From Desulfuromonas versatilis (GTDB lineage Bacteria > Desulfobacterota > Desulfuromonadia > Desulfuromonadales > NIT-T3), in assembly GCF_019704135.1 (NCBI RefSeq), contig NZ_AP024355.1:310001-374000 (forward strand): a stretch of 64,000 bases of DNA. Direction: 5' to 3'. Shown piece after piece: positions 42,514-55,049 of the stretch (position 1 is its first letter; each line of letters opens with the position of its first letter). The position numbers and the translations under genes are program-made. Under the pieces are notes generated by a model. The model did no database searches. It was not told the DNA's origin and saw only the letters and a list, made by a program, of their open reading frames with translations.

Positions 42514-44379
42514 ATGGCTAAACGTTTCGCCGTCGGCATCGATCTCGGCACCTCCAACTCGGCGCTGGCCCTGGCGCCGGCCGGGGAGGGGGCGGCGCCC
42601 GAGGTCCTGCCTGTGCCCCAGCTGTTCTCCTTCCAGGCGGTGGGGGAGGCCGAACTGCTCCCCTCGGTGGTCTACCTGCCGCTGGAAAAGGAGGCGCAGA
42701 GCGCCGTTGCACAGCTCCCCTGGGCGGAAGCCGAGCCGGGCGCCGGGCTGGTCGGGCAGTTCGCCCGCGAGCACGGGGCGCAGCTCCCCGACCGGCTGGT
42801 CAGCTCGGCCAAGAGCTGGCTGTGCAGCCCCCACGTCGATCCTCTCAAGCCGATCCTCCCCTGGAAGGCCGAGCTGGACGAGGCGCGCAAGCTCTCGCCC
42901 CTGCAGGCTGCGGTGCGCTACCTGGAGCATCTGCGCCTGGCCCTGCAGCGGCAGCTCGCCGAACGGGGCGAGGACATCGACCCGGCGGCCTGCGAGGTGG
43001 TGGTCACCGTCCCTGCCTCCTTCGACGAGGTGGCCCGCTCGCTGACCCACCTGGCGGCCGAGGAGGCCGGCTGGGGGCAGGTTACCCTGCTCGAGGAGCA
43101 GCAGGCCGCCTTCTACTACTGGATCGCCCAGTCGGGCGATGCCTGGCGCGAGCAGGTCAGCCCCGGCGACCTGGTGCTGGTCTGCGACGTCGGCGGCGGC
43201 ACCGCCGATTTCTCCCTGGTGGCGGTCTCCGAGCAGGGCGGCGATCTGCAGCTCGAGCGGGTCAGCGTCGGCGACCACATCCTGCTCGGCGGCGACAACA
43301 TGGACCTGGCCCTGGCCTACGCCCTGCGCGCCGAACTGGAACAGAAAGGCCAGAAGCTCGACAACTGGCAGTTTCTCTCCCTGGTCCACTCCTGCCGGGT
43401 GGGCAAGGAGCGGCTGTTGGCCGATGCCGCCCTGGCCGAATTCCCCATCTCCATCGCCAGCCGCGGCGCCAGCCTGTTCGCCGGCACCATCACCGCCGCC
43501 TTGCGCCACGAGACCGTGGATGCGGTGGTACTCGACGGCTATTTCCCCCGCACCGGCATCCACGAGCACCCGGCCCGGCGTCGGGCCCTGGGCCTGCAGG
43601 AGTTCGGCCTCGACTACGCCGCCGACCCGGCGCTGAGCAAGCACCTGGCCTTCTTCCTGGCGCGCAGTTTTCAGAACACCCAGGGCAACGAGAGCCTCGC
43701 CAAGCTGGTGGCGGGGCGTGTCCGCGAGGGGGGCGGCGTGCCCTTCATCTGCCCCACGGCGGTGCTGTTCAACGGCGGCGTCTTCAAGGCCGAAGCGCTG
43801 CGGGAGCGCATCCTCGAGCTGCTGGCCGGGTGGAACGGCGGCGAGGCGGTGGCCGAGCTGCCCGAGTCCAACTTCGACCTGGCGGTGGCCAAGGGCGCGG
43901 CGGTCTACGCCCGCACCCGGCTCTCCGGCGAGGGGATCCGCATCAAGGCCGGGACCGCCCGCTCCTACTACATCGGCCTGGAATCCTCGATGCCGGCGGT
44001 GCCGGGGCTCACCCCGCCGCTCAAGGCGCTCTGCGTGGTCCCCCAGGGGATGGAAGAGGGGAGCGAGATCGGCCTGCCGGGACGGGAGTTCGGCCTGATC
44101 ACCGGCGAGCAGGTCGAGTTTCGCTTCTTCTCCTCCAGCGTGCGTGCCGGCGACGAGGTCGGCGCGGTGGTCGACGCCGAGGAGGACCTGGAGGAGACCG
44201 CCAGCCTGCAGATGACCCTGCCGCCCCTCGAGGGGCGCGGCGGCGAGATGATCCCCGTGCACCTGCACTCGGTGGTGACCCCGCTGGGGACCCTGGAGCT
44301 GTGGATGCGCCACGAAGCCAGCGGGCAGCAGTGGAAGCTCGAATTCAACGTGCGGGGTAATGCCCAGCAGGTTGGGTAG
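42514..44379 (+). CDS. Atypical Hsp70 family protein (621 residues)
   Basis: The nucleotide-binding domain is recognisable: GIDLGTSNSALAL at the start, VVVTVPASFDEVARSLT, CDVGGGTADFSLV and GGDNMDLALAYAL. An ordinary DnaK substrate domain is missing; the C-terminal quarter is a beta-rich domain (EFGLITGEQVEFRFFSSS). This matches the YegD-like Hsp70 proteins found with DUF2760. The last residues QQVG and the stop lie in a GTTGGGT dispersed repeat, so the C-terminus was set by repeat insertion. No J-protein or GrpE gene lies nearby. Confidence 0.9.
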   Translation: MAKRFAVGIDLGTSNSALALAPAGEGAAPEVLPVPQLFSFQAVGEAELLPSVVYLPLEKEAQSAVAQLPWAEAEPGAGLVGQFAREHGAQLPDRLVSSAKSWLCSPHVDPLKPILPWKAELDEARKLSPLQAAVRYLEHLRLALQRQLAERGEDIDPAACEVVVTVPASFDEVARSLTHLAAEEAGWGQVTLLEEQQAAFYYWIAQSGDAWREQVSPGDLVLVCDVGGGTADFSLVAVSEQGGDLQLERVSVGDHILLGGDNMDLALAYALRAELEQKGQKLDNWQFLSLVHSCRVGKERLLADAALAEFPISIASRGASLFAGTITAALRHETVDAVVLDGYFPRTGIHEHPARRRALGLQEFGLDYAADPALSKHLAFFLARSFQNTQGNESLAKLVAGRVREGGGVPFICPTAVLFNGGVFKAEALRERILELLAGWNGGEAVAELPESNFDLAVAKGAAVYARTRLSGEGIRIKAGTARSYYIGLESSMPAVPGLTPPLKALCVVPQGMEEGSEIGLPGREFGLITGEQVEFRFFSSSVRAGDEVGAVVDAEEDLEETASLQMTLPPLEGRGGEMIPVHLHSVVTPLGTLELWMRHEASGQQWKLEFNVRGNAQQVG

Positions 44380-44455
44380 AGCGAAGCGAAACCCAACGGA
44401 TTCTGGCCTCGTCCCTTGTTGTTGGGTTGTCGCTACGCTCCTTAACCCAACCTAC
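44371..44455. repeat. GTTGGGT/ACCCAAC paired hairpin repeat
   Basis: Two hairpins, each GTTGGGT...ACCCAAC (44371-44397 and 44421-44451), carry GAGCGAAGCGA and TCGCTACGCTC in their loops, which are complementary to each other, so the whole is also a larger inverted repeat. The left hairpin supplies the last codons and stop of the first Hsp70 gene. Confidence 0.75.
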
Positions 44456-44493
44456 AAAACTTGTTTTTGACAAAATCGAAAAAATCTGAATTT

Positions 44494-44572
44494 ACCACGA
44501 AGGCACGAAGAACACGAAGTTAAGGGTTTGATTTGATTGAGTTTTTCTTCGTGCTCTTCGTGGCTTCGTGGT
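44494..44572. repeat. CACGAAG-type inverted repeat
   Basis: Left arm of three units ACCACGAAG-GCACGAAG-AACACGAAG (44494-44519) mirrors CTTCGTG-CTCTTCGTG-GCTTCGTGGT (44547-44572) at 24 of 26 positions, with 27 bases between. It belongs to the same family as 26203-26278 and 52920-52993. Confidence 0.85.
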
Positions 44573-44624
44573 GAGAAAATGGTTTTTGCGAGTCCATCTT
44601 TTCTATTACTTTAAAGATTTTCCC

Positions 44625-47456
<2,832 letters not shown>

Positions 47457-47633
47457 ACCCCGCGCCCTCATCACTTGGGCGAGCACTCGCCGTTTCAACC
47501 GGTTTTTTTCCAGCCGGCTGAGCAGGTCTTCCCAAGTCGGTTAGAATTAATTGGGAAGCCGGTGACCGGGCCGAGTCCCGCCTCCAAGGTGCTTCATCCC
47601 CTGCTGGCCGAACTGCAAGAAAGGAGCGGCATC

Positions 47634-49703
47634 GTGACGGAGAGCGCATCCAGACCCTTTTCAGATTTCGATACCCGCTGCGTCAATGCCCTGCGCGCTC
47701 TGGCGCTCGACATGGTCGAGCAGGCCGATTCGGGGCACCCCGGGATGCCCCTGGGGGCCGCCCCCATGGCCTACGTGCTCTGGACCCGGCACCTGCGCTG
47801 CAATCCGAAAAACCCCGCCTGGCCCGACCGCGACCGCTTCATCCTCTCCGCCGGCCACGGCTCGGCGCTGCTCTACGCCCTGCTGCACCTGAGTGGTTAC
47901 GAGCTTTCCCTGGAAGAGCTCAAGCGCTTCCGCCAGTGGGAGAGCCTCACCCCCGGCCACCCCGAACGGGGCGAGACCCCGGGGGTGGAGGTGACCACCG
48001 GCCCGCTCGGCCAGGGCTTCGCCAACGGGGTCGGCATGGCCATTGCCGAGCGCTACCTGGCCGCGCGCTTCAACCGGCCCGGCTTCGAGGTGGTGGGCCA
48101 TCATACCTACGGCATCTGCAGCGACGGCGACCTGATGGAGGGGATCGCCGCCGAGGCGGCCTCGTTGGCCGGGCACCTGGGGCTGGGCCGGCTGATCTTT
48201 CTCTACGACGACAACCATATCTCCCTGGCCGCCGACACCCGCCTGAGCTTCACCGAGGACGTGGGTCGGCGCTTCGAGGCCTACGGCTGGCAGGTGCTGC
48301 GGGTGGCCGACGGCAATGACCTTTCAGCCATCGACCGGGCCCTCGCCGAGGCGCGGCGAGAGAACGCCCGCCCTTCGCTGGTCATGGTCAGCACCCATAT
48401 CGGCTTCGGCAGCCCCCGCTTCCAGGACCGCTTCGAGGCCCACGGCGCGCCGCTGGGGGCCGAGGAGGTCCGGGCCACCAAGCGCAACCTCGGCTGGCCC
48501 GAGGAGCCCCCCTTTCATCTGCCGGAGGAGCTGATCGCCCAGTTCCGCCAGGCCGTCGAGCGGGGAGCGAAGCTGGAGGCGGCCTGGGCGGCGATGATGC
48601 ACGAATACGACGATCGCTGGCCCGACCTGCGCGAGAAATGGGGGAGGGCGATCCGCGGCGAGCTCCCCCCCGGGTGGGACCGGGACATTCCCCGCTTCGC
48701 CGCCGACCACAAGCCGATCGCCACCCGCAGCGCCGGCGGCCAAGTGCTCAACGCCATCGCCCCGCGGGTCTTCAACCTGATCGGCGGCTCGGCCGACCTC
48801 GACCCTTCGACCAAAACCGCCCTCAAGGGGCGCGGCTGCTTCCAGCGTCCCGGCTGCGGCAGCGACAGCCTGCAGGGAGCCGAAAAGGGGGAGTGGGGCT
48901 ATGCCGGGGCCAATATCGCCTTCGGCGTCAGGGAGCATGCCATGGGCGGGATTCTCAACGGCATGGCCGCCCACGGCGGCATCATCCCCTTCGGCAGCAC
49001 CTTTCTGATCTTTTCCGACTACCTGCGCCCCGCCCTGCGCCTTGCGGCCCTGAGCCGCCTGGCGGTCAAGTACGTCTTCACCCACGATTCCACCGCCGTC
49101 GGCGAGGATGGACCCACCCACCAGCCCATCGAGCAGCTGGCGAGTTTCCGGGCCATGCCGAACCTGACGGTCATCCGCCCGGCCGATGCCAACGAGGTGG
49201 CGGAAGCCTGGAAGGTAGCCATGCAGATCGATGACGGTCCGGTGCTGCTAGTGATGAGTCGCCAGAACCTTCCGGTCCTCGACCGCAGCCAGCTCGCTCC
49301 GGCTGTCGGGCTGCGCCGCGGCGGCTACGTTCTGGCCGACCCGCCTCAGGGGAGCCCCGAGCTGATCCTGATCGCCACCGGTTCCGAGGTTCACCCGGCC
49401 CTGGCGGCCTGGCGGCAGCTCATCGCCGAGGGACGCCGGGTTCGCCTGGTGGGGATGCCCTCCTGTGAACTGTTTGACAAGCAATCTCGGGAATACCGCG
49501 ACAGGGTGCTGCCCCCCCAGGTTACCGCCCGCCTGGCCGTCGAGGCGGGGGCGAGCCTCGGCTGGTACCGCTATGTCGGGCTGCAGGGAGAGGTGGTGGG
49601 CCTCGACCGCTTCGGCGCCTCGGCCCCGGGCGAGGTGACCCTGGCGCAATTCGGCTTCACGGCCGAAAACATCCTGCGGCGGGCCCTGGGCATGCTCGGC
49701 TGA
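47634..49703 (+). CDS. tkt: Transketolase
   Basis: The 689-residue enzyme has the thiamine pyrophosphate site ([21 protein letters not shown] then [11 protein letters not shown]), the N-terminal [26 protein letters not shown], and the pyrimidine-binding [20 protein letters not shown] and [21 protein letters not shown] blocks. It moves two-carbon ketol units between sugar phosphates in the pentose phosphate pathway. The GTG start at 47634 follows AGGAG by 7 bases. It stands alone. Confidence 0.96.
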   Translation: MTESASRPFSDFDTRCVNALRALALDMVEQADSGHPGMPLGAAPMAYVLWTRHLRCNPKNPAWPDRDRFILSAGHGSALLYALLHLSGYELSLEELKRFRQWESLTPGHPERGETPGVEVTTGPLGQGFANGVGMAIAERYLAARFNRPGFEVVGHHTYGICSDGDLMEGIAAEAASLAGHLGLGRLIFLYDDNHISLAADTRLSFTEDVGRRFEAYGWQVLRVADGNDLSAIDRALAEARRENARPSLVMVSTHIGFGSPRFQDRFEAHGAPLGAEEVRATKRNLGWPEEPPFHLPEELIAQFRQAVERGAKLEAAWAAMMHEYDDRWPDLREKWGRAIRGELPPGWDRDIPRFAADHKPIATRSAGGQVLNAIAPRVFNLIGGSADLDPSTKTALKGRGCFQRPGCGSDSLQGAEKGEWGYAGANIAFGVREHAMGGILNGMAAHGGIIPFGSTFLIFSDYLRPALRLAALSRLAVKYVFTHDSTAVGEDGPTHQPIEQLASFRAMPNLTVIRPADANEVAEAWKVAMQIDDGPVLLVMSRQNLPVLDRSQLAPAVGLRRGGYVLADPPQGSPELILIATGSEVHPALAAWRQLIAEGRRVRLVGMPSCELFDKQSREYRDRVLPPQVTARLAVEAGASLGWYRYVGLQGEVVGLDRFGASAPGEVTLAQFGFTAENILRRALGMLG

Positions 49704-49820
49704 ATCCCGGGGCGCTCCACGCAGGCGGGGCCCGCTGCCGGGGGGTCGCAGGGCGGGAGGAGTCAACCCCGGGCAGGAAACCTGCCTGATTTCCTCATGT
49801 TGCCGGAAAGGGCAGTTCCC

Positions 49821-50807
49821 ATGGCCATCCGATCATTGGGGATTGGACAGCCCCTGCTGGCTCTGGCATGGGCTCTTGCGGCCCTGTTCTCAGGGTGCAC
49901 CGAGCCGCCGGCAGATTATTTCCAAGGCTACGCAGAGGGTGAGTACGTCCTGGTGGCCTCGCCCCTGGCCGGGCAGCTGGAAACCCTGGCGGTGGCCCGC
50001 GGCGCCCGGGTGGAGCGGGGGACTGCCCTGTTCGCCCTCGAGCGCGAACAGGAGCAGGCAGCGCTCAGGGCGGCCGAGCAGGAGGAGGTCCGCGCCGAAA
50101 GCCGCCTGGAGGACCTGCGCAAGGGGCAGCGGCCGAGCGAGCTGGAGGCGCTCCGCGCCCGGCAGGTCCAGGCCCGGGCCGCTCTGGAGCTTTCGCTCAA
50201 GGAATTCGACCGGCGCCAAGAGCTGTTTGAGCAACGGGTCATCTCCGGCGAGGAACTCGACCGGGCCGCGGCCGACCTGCGCCGTAACCGGGCGGCAGTG
50301 GCCGAGCTGCAGGCCGAGTTGGAAACCGCCCGGCTCGGCTCGCGCCGCGACGCCGTGGAGGCGGGGCGGGCCGAGCTGGAGGCGGCCCGGGCGCGGCTCG
50401 ACGAGGCCCGCTGGGCCTGGCTGCAGAAAAACCAGGCCGCCCCGCAGGCGGCCCTGGTCTTCGACACCCTGTTCGAGCCCGGCGAGTTCGTGCCCGCCGG
50501 CTACCCGGTGGTCAGCCTGCTGCCGCCGGGGAACATCAAGCTGCGCTTCTTCGTCCCCGAGCCGGTGGTCGGCACCCTGCGGCTCGGCCTGCCGCTGGCG
50601 GTCTCTTTCGACGGCAGCGGTGGGGCGCTTCCCGCGACCATCAGCTTCATCTCTCCCCAGGTCGAATACACCCCGCCGGTCATCTACAGCCGCGAAACCC
50701 GCGCCAAGCTGGTGTTTCTGGTCGAGGCCCGCCCCGACCCGGGCGTCGCCGGGCGCTTCCACCCCGGCCAGCCCGTCGAGGTGCGCCTGGAGGGCGGCCA
50801 TGAGTGA
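49821..50807 (+). CDS. HlyD-family membrane-fusion lipoprotein (YbhG-like)
   Basis: The 328-residue protein has a lipobox LAALFSGC (Cys about residue 25), a lipoyl/barrel-sandwich half (YVLVASPLAGQLETLAVARGARVERG), a long Ala/Glu/Arg-rich coiled coil (about 75-195) and the second barrel half. It links an inner-membrane ABC exporter to the envelope. GAAAGGG precedes the ATG at 49821; an ATG at 49797 is also possible. It overlaps the ATPase gene by 8 bases. Confidence 0.9.
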   Translation: MAIRSLGIGQPLLALAWALAALFSGCTEPPADYFQGYAEGEYVLVASPLAGQLETLAVARGARVERGTALFALEREQEQAALRAAEQEEVRAESRLEDLRKGQRPSELEALRARQVQARAALELSLKEFDRRQELFEQRVISGEELDRAAADLRRNRAAVAELQAELETARLGSRRDAVEAGRAELEAARARLDEARWAWLQKNQAAPQAALVFDTLFEPGEFVPAGYPVVSLLPPGNIKLRFFVPEPVVGTLRLGLPLAVSFDGSGGALPATISFISPQVEYTPPVIYSRETRAKLVFLVEARPDPGVAGRFHPGQPVEVRLEGGHE

Positions 50808-51723
50808 GGCGGCGCCGGTCATCGACGTGCAGGGGCTGACCAAGTCCTTCTCCGGCAAGGTGGTGGTCAACCGCCTGTCGCTGCGCGTGGAGCCGGGGGA
50901 GATCTTCGGCTTTCTCGGCCCCAACGGCAGCGGCAAGACCACCTTCATCCGCATGCTCTGCGGGCTGCTGCGCCCCGATGCGGGCAGCGGCGTCTGCCTC
51001 GGCTACGACCTGCTCGGCGAGGCCGAGAAGATCAAGCCCCAGATCGGCTACATGGCCCAACACTTCAGCCTCTACGAGGATCTGAGCGTGCGCGAGAACC
51101 TCGATTTCATGGCCCGGGTCTACGGCGTCGCCGGGCGCCGGCGGGCGGTCGAGCGGATCATGGAGCGCATGGGGCTGGGAGGTTTCGCCGCGCAGCTGGC
51201 CGGGACCCTCTCCGGGGGGTGGAAACAGCGCCTGGCGCTGGCCGCCTGCCTGCTGCACCAGCCCCGGCTGCTGCTGCTCGACGAGCCGACCGCCGGGGTC
51301 GACCCCAAGGCCCGGCGCGACTTCTGGGACCAGGTCTACGCCCTGGCCGCCGAAGGAATCAGCGCCCTGATCAGCACCCACTACATGGACGAGGCGGAGC
51401 GCTGCCACCGCCTGGCCTACCTGGCCTACGGCGACCTGCTCGCCGCCGGCACCGCCGAGGAGGTGGTGGCCGCCGCGGGGCTCTCGACCTGGGCGGTGTC
51501 GGGGCGCCGCATGCACGAGCTGGCCGAGCGGCTCAAGGGGGTAGCGGGGGTGGAGCAGGTGGTCCCCTTCGGCAACACCTTGCACGTCAGCGGCCACGAC
51601 GCCACGCTGCTGGCCGAGTCGCTGGGCCCCTTCCGCGCCGAGGGCGCCTACCGCTGGGAGCGGACCCAGACCAACCTCGAGGAGGTCTTCATCAGCCTGA
51701 TGCAGGGGCGCGGGGGGAGCTGA
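50800..51723 (+). CDS. ABC transporter ATP-binding protein (YbhF-like, single domain)
   Basis: The 307-residue ATPase has Walker A GPNGSGKTT, the Q-loop MAQHFSLYEDLSVREN, signature TLSGGWKQRLALA, Walker B LLLLDEPTAGVDP and switch His in STHYMDEA. YbhF of E. coli is a fused double ATPase; this is one half. The C-terminal NLEEVFISLMQG is typical of exporters of this group. It drives the permease encoded next. Confidence 0.94.
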   Translation: MSEAAPVIDVQGLTKSFSGKVVVNRLSLRVEPGEIFGFLGPNGSGKTTFIRMLCGLLRPDAGSGVCLGYDLLGEAEKIKPQIGYMAQHFSLYEDLSVRENLDFMARVYGVAGRRRAVERIMERMGLGGFAAQLAGTLSGGWKQRLALAACLLHQPRLLLLDEPTAGVDPKARRDFWDQVYALAAEGISALISTHYMDEAERCHRLAYLAYGDLLAAGTAEEVVAAAGLSTWAVSGRRMHELAERLKGVAGVEQVVPFGNTLHVSGHDATLLAESLGPFRAEGAYRWERTQTNLEEVFISLMQGRGGS

Positions 51724-51724
51724 G

Positions 51725-52873
51725 ATGGGGCGGGGCGGGCTGCTGAGATTTTCCTTCGCGCGCTTCTGGGCCATGGTCGGCAAGGAGTTCGTGCAGATGC
51801 GCCGCGACCGGGTGACCTTCGCCATGATGCTGGGGATCCCGATCATGCAGATGGTGCTGTTCGGCTTCGCCATCAACGCCGACCCCCGCCACCTGCCCAC
51901 CGCGGTGCTGACCGCCGACCAGGGGGTGTTCGCCCGCAGCATCGTCGCCGCCATGGGCAACAGCGATTATTTCCGCCTGGTGAAGAGCGTGGACAGCGAG
52001 GCCGAGGCCGAGCGGCTCATCGAACTGGGCGAGGTCCAGTTCGTGCTCAGCGTCCCCGAGCAGTTCTCCCGCCGGCTGATACGCGGCGAGCGCCCGGCGC
52101 TGCTGTTGACCGCCGATGCCACCGACCCGGCGGCCACCAGCAACGCCCTGGCCGCCTTCCGGGTGCTCGCCGAGTCGGCCCTGGCCCGCGACCTCGAAGG
52201 GCCGCTGCGCCACCTGCGCCGGGAGCAGGCGCCGCTGGAGGTGATCGTCCACCCGCGCTTCAACCCCGAGGCCATCACCCAGTACAACATCGTCCCGGGG
52301 CTGATGGGGGTGGTGCTGACCATGACCCTGGTGATCATCACCGCCCTGGCCATCACCCGCGAGCGCGAACGGGGCACCATGGAGAACCTGCTCGCCACCC
52401 CGGTGCGGCCGCTGGAGGTGATGATCGGCAAGATCCTGCCCTACATCATCGTCGGCTACCTGCAGATGGGCTTCATCCTGCTCGCCGCCCACTACCTGTT
52501 CCGGGTGCCGCTGGTGGGGAGCCTGCCGCTGCTGCTGGCCGTCTCGCTGCTGTTTATCGCCGCCAACCTCGGGGTCGGACTGACCTTCTCGACCCTGGCC
52601 CGCAACCAGCTGCAGGCGATGCAGATGGCGTTTTTCTTCTTTCTCCCCTCGATCCTGCTCTCGGGCTTCATGTTCCCCTTTCGCGGCATGCCGCTGTGGG
52701 CCCAGCGCATCGGCGAGGTGCTGCCGCTCACCCACTACCTGCGCATCGTGCGTGGCATCCTGCTCAAGGGCAACGGACTGACCGAGATCCTGCCCAACCT
52801 CTGGCCCATCGCCGCCTTCCTGGCGGTGGCCCTGGCCATCGGCCTCAAGCGCTTCCGGCGGACGCTGGATTAG
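51725..52873 (+). CDS. ABC-2 type permease (YbhS/YbhR-like)
   Basis: The 382-residue protein has one N-terminal helix (about 32-48), a periplasmic domain (about 55-175) and five C-terminal helices including YNIVPGLMGVVLTMTLVI, ALAITRERERGTMENLLATP and FFFLPSILLSGFMFPFRGMP, the ABC-2 motif set. In E. coli YbhR and YbhS form a pair; only one permease is present, so it may be a homodimer. It exports drugs or lipids by analogy. Confidence 0.93.
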   Translation: MGRGGLLRFSFARFWAMVGKEFVQMRRDRVTFAMMLGIPIMQMVLFGFAINADPRHLPTAVLTADQGVFARSIVAAMGNSDYFRLVKSVDSEAEAERLIELGEVQFVLSVPEQFSRRLIRGERPALLLTADATDPAATSNALAAFRVLAESALARDLEGPLRHLRREQAPLEVIVHPRFNPEAITQYNIVPGLMGVVLTMTLVIITALAITRERERGTMENLLATPVRPLEVMIGKILPYIIVGYLQMGFILLAAHYLFRVPLVGSLPLLLAVSLLFIAANLGVGLTFSTLARNQLQAMQMAFFFFLPSILLSGFMFPFRGMPLWAQRIGEVLPLTHYLRIVRGILLKGNGLTEILPNLWPIAAFLAVALAIGLKRFRRTLD

Positions 52874-52919
52874 CGGCCCCGTCCCTTTATCTGGCCTTCG
52901 CCACCAGAAAAACAGGATT

Positions 52920-52993
52920 CACGCGAAGCCGCGAAGGCCGCGAAGAAAGAATATATCTTTTGAATCCCTTCACGTTCTTCGCGGCTTCGCGTG
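52920..52993. repeat. CGCGAAG-type inverted repeat (second copy)
   Basis: The arms CACGCGAAGCCGCGAAG (52920-52936) and CTTCGCGGCTTCGCGTG (52977-52993) are identical to those at 26203-26278, while the middle differs, as expected if the arms are maintained as a family. Confidence 0.85.
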
Positions 52994-53097
52994 AGAGACT
53001 GCCGTTCACGGGAGGGATCAGCATTCCAACACGATTTTCAATTCCCCCCCTGTTTCGCTTCTGGCCCTGAAATTCCGCTGCCAGAATACTCCGCCAA

Positions 53098-53763
53098 TTA
53101 CTTGGCCGCGAGGATGGAGTTCGCCCGGCGTTCGGCCTCTTCAAGGTCATTATGCAGGCGTGCCTGCCACTCCTGGAAGGACAGGCCGCCCAGTTCCCGG
53201 GGGATCCGGAGCGGTTCGCCGAAGGCCAGGCCGAGCCGGCTGAAGGGGAGCGGGATTTCCATCCGGTCCCAGCGGATGGTCAGGATCGTCCTGCGGTTGG
53301 CGGCAAAGGAAGCGGGAAGCAGGGTCATGCCGAGTTGCGCGGCGAGCAGGATGGCCCCCCGGTGCACCTGGTGATAGGGGCCGCGGGGTCCGTCGACGGC
53401 GAGGGCCGCGACCTGGCGGCCGCTCAGGACCTCGAGCATCAGGGCAAGCGTCCGGTCGCCGCCCCCCTCGGGGATTTGGACGCACTCGTAGCCGAGATGC
53501 CGGCAGATGCCGCAGATGATCTCCCCGCGAAAGGAGCAGCTGGCGAAGATGCAGCCTCTGCGCCCCTGCAGCAGGGTGAACAGGGGGAGGTATTTGCCGT
53601 GCCAGAAGGCGACCATCACCCGCTCGCCCCGCGCCAGCAGCGCGTCGAAACGCTCCAGTCCGATGCCCTCGACGCGCCAACTCTGCTGCAGGGCCTTGAG
53701 CACCAGGACCAAGGTCAGGCTGAGCAGGCGGGCGGCCGGCGCTTGGCGGAGGGTTCCGCTCAT
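53098..53763 (-). CDS. DUF374 lysophospholipid acyltransferase-like protein
   Basis: The 221-residue protein matches DUF374 (PF04028): VMVAFWHGKYLPLFTLL, SCSFRGEIICGICRHLGYECVQIPEGGGDRTL and ALAVDGPRGPYHQVHRGAILLA. These are LPLAT-superfamily enzymes that place acyl chains on glycolipids. It overlaps the glycosyltransferase gene by 4 bases and is last in a three-gene operon, so a role in making an acylated glycolipid is likely. Confidence 0.88.
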   Translation of the reverse strand: MSGTLRQAPAARLLSLTLVLVLKALQQSWRVEGIGLERFDALLARGERVMVAFWHGKYLPLFTLLQGRRGCIFASCSFRGEIICGICRHLGYECVQIPEGGGDRTLALMLEVLSGRQVAALAVDGPRGPYHQVHRGAILLAAQLGMTLLPASFAANRRTILTIRWDRMEIPLPFSRLGLAFGEPLRIPRELGGLSFQEWQARLHNDLEEAERRANSILAAK

Positions 53764-55049
53764 GGCTTGGCCTCGGCCGCGGAGCCTTCGCTGCGCAGGG
53801 CATCCTCGGCGGCGTGGGCGAGGTTGCGCAGAAGTTTCCACTCCTTCCCGAAATAGCGCCGGGCCGTGGCCCAGTGCCCGGCCTCGGTCTCCCGGCTGCG
53901 CGGCCCTTCGGCGATCAGCCGCTGGTAAAGCCCCAGCACCTTTCGCGCGGTCTGTTCCATGGCAAAACCCCGTGCCGTTTCCAGGGCTTCCTGGCGCAGC
54001 ATTTCCCGCTGCTCGCCGGTTCTCCCGGCAACCCATGCCAGGGCCTCGGCGAAGCCACACTCCTCCAGTCGGGTCAGCAGTCGGCCGTTGCAGCGGTCAC
54101 GCACCACCTCGCGCACCCCGGGCCCGTCCACCGCCACCACCGGGGTGCCGGTGGCCATGGCCTCGGTCAGTACCATCCCCTGGGTTTCGCTCTGCGAGGC
54201 GAAGGCGAACACGTCCATGGCCCGGTAAGTCTCCACCAGGGCCGCGGGTTCCAGGTTGCCGAGCAGGTGCAACCGCTTCCCCAGGCCCTGCTCGGTAAAG
54301 ATCCGGATCATGGCCTCGCGGGCCGGGCCCGCGCCGGCCAGCAGCAGGCGGGCGTGAGGCTCGCCCAACATGAAGCGGACGGTGGCGCGGGCCAGAAACA
54401 GGGGGTTCTTCTCCTCGGCGAGCCGCCCCACGTGCCCGACCACGAAGGCCTGGTTGGGGATGCCCAGTCTCTGCCTTACGGAGCCCCCCTCGCCCGGGGT
54501 ATAGGTGCCCAGGTCGACCCCGGTGGGGATCACCTCGATGGGGGTGAGCACCCCTCTTTGCCGCAGCAGCTCGGCCAGCGAGCGGCTCGGGGCGATGACC
54601 GCGTCGCAGAGGTTGCAGTAGCCGCTGACCAGGTCGATGGTGAAGCGGCGCAGGCGCGGCGAATCGCCCGGCAGGTAATGGGTGTAGCGTTCATAGAGGG
54701 TGTGGTGGGTGAAGACCGCGGGGAGGGCGCGGGCGGCGGCGATCCGCAGGGCGGTGTCGCCGAGCAGAAAGGGGTGGTGGGAGTGGATCAGCTGCGGCTG
54801 CAGCGACCGCAGGGCCTGCCTCACCCGACCCGGGAGCGGAACCGGCACCGAGAAGTCGCTGCCGGAAAAATGCTGGATGGCCGGCAGGCGCACCACGTTG
54901 GCTTCATTTGCCGGCGTCCCCTCGAACCTGGGGGCAACGACCAGCACCCGGTGGCCCAGGCGGCGGAATTCCCGGGAAAACCCCTGAACGCTGCGCGCCA
55001 CCCCGCCGACGTGGGGGGCGTAGGTGTTGGTGAACATGAGGATGTTCAT
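53760..55049 (-). CDS. GT4-family glycosyltransferase
   Basis: The 429-residue protein has the GT-B fold: MNILMFTNTYAPHVGGVARSV at the N-terminus, LIHSHHPFLLGDTAL, VGHVGRLAEEKNPLFLARA, the catalytic EX7E block SQSETQGMVLTEAMATGTPVV. It resembles diacylglycerol glucosyltransferases and MshA-like enzymes. The start overlaps the glycosidase stop (ATGA) and the stop overlaps the DUF374 start. Likely job: transfer a sugar to a lipid acceptor. Confidence 0.9.
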   Translation of the reverse strand: MNILMFTNTYAPHVGGVARSVQGFSREFRRLGHRVLVVAPRFEGTPANEANVVRLPAIQHFSGSDFSVPVPLPGRVRQALRSLQPQLIHSHHPFLLGDTALRIAAARALPAVFTHHTLYERYTHYLPGDSPRLRRFTIDLVSGYCNLCDAVIAPSRSLAELLRQRGVLTPIEVIPTGVDLGTYTPGEGGSVRQRLGIPNQAFVVGHVGRLAEEKNPLFLARATVRFMLGEPHARLLLAGAGPAREAMIRIFTEQGLGKRLHLLGNLEPAALVETYRAMDVFAFASQSETQGMVLTEAMATGTPVVAVDGPGVREVVRDRCNGRLLTRLEECGFAEALAWVAGRTGEQREMLRQEALETARGFAMEQTARKVLGLYQRLIAEGPRSRETEAGHWATARRYFGKEWKLLRNLAHAAEDALRSEGSAAEAKP

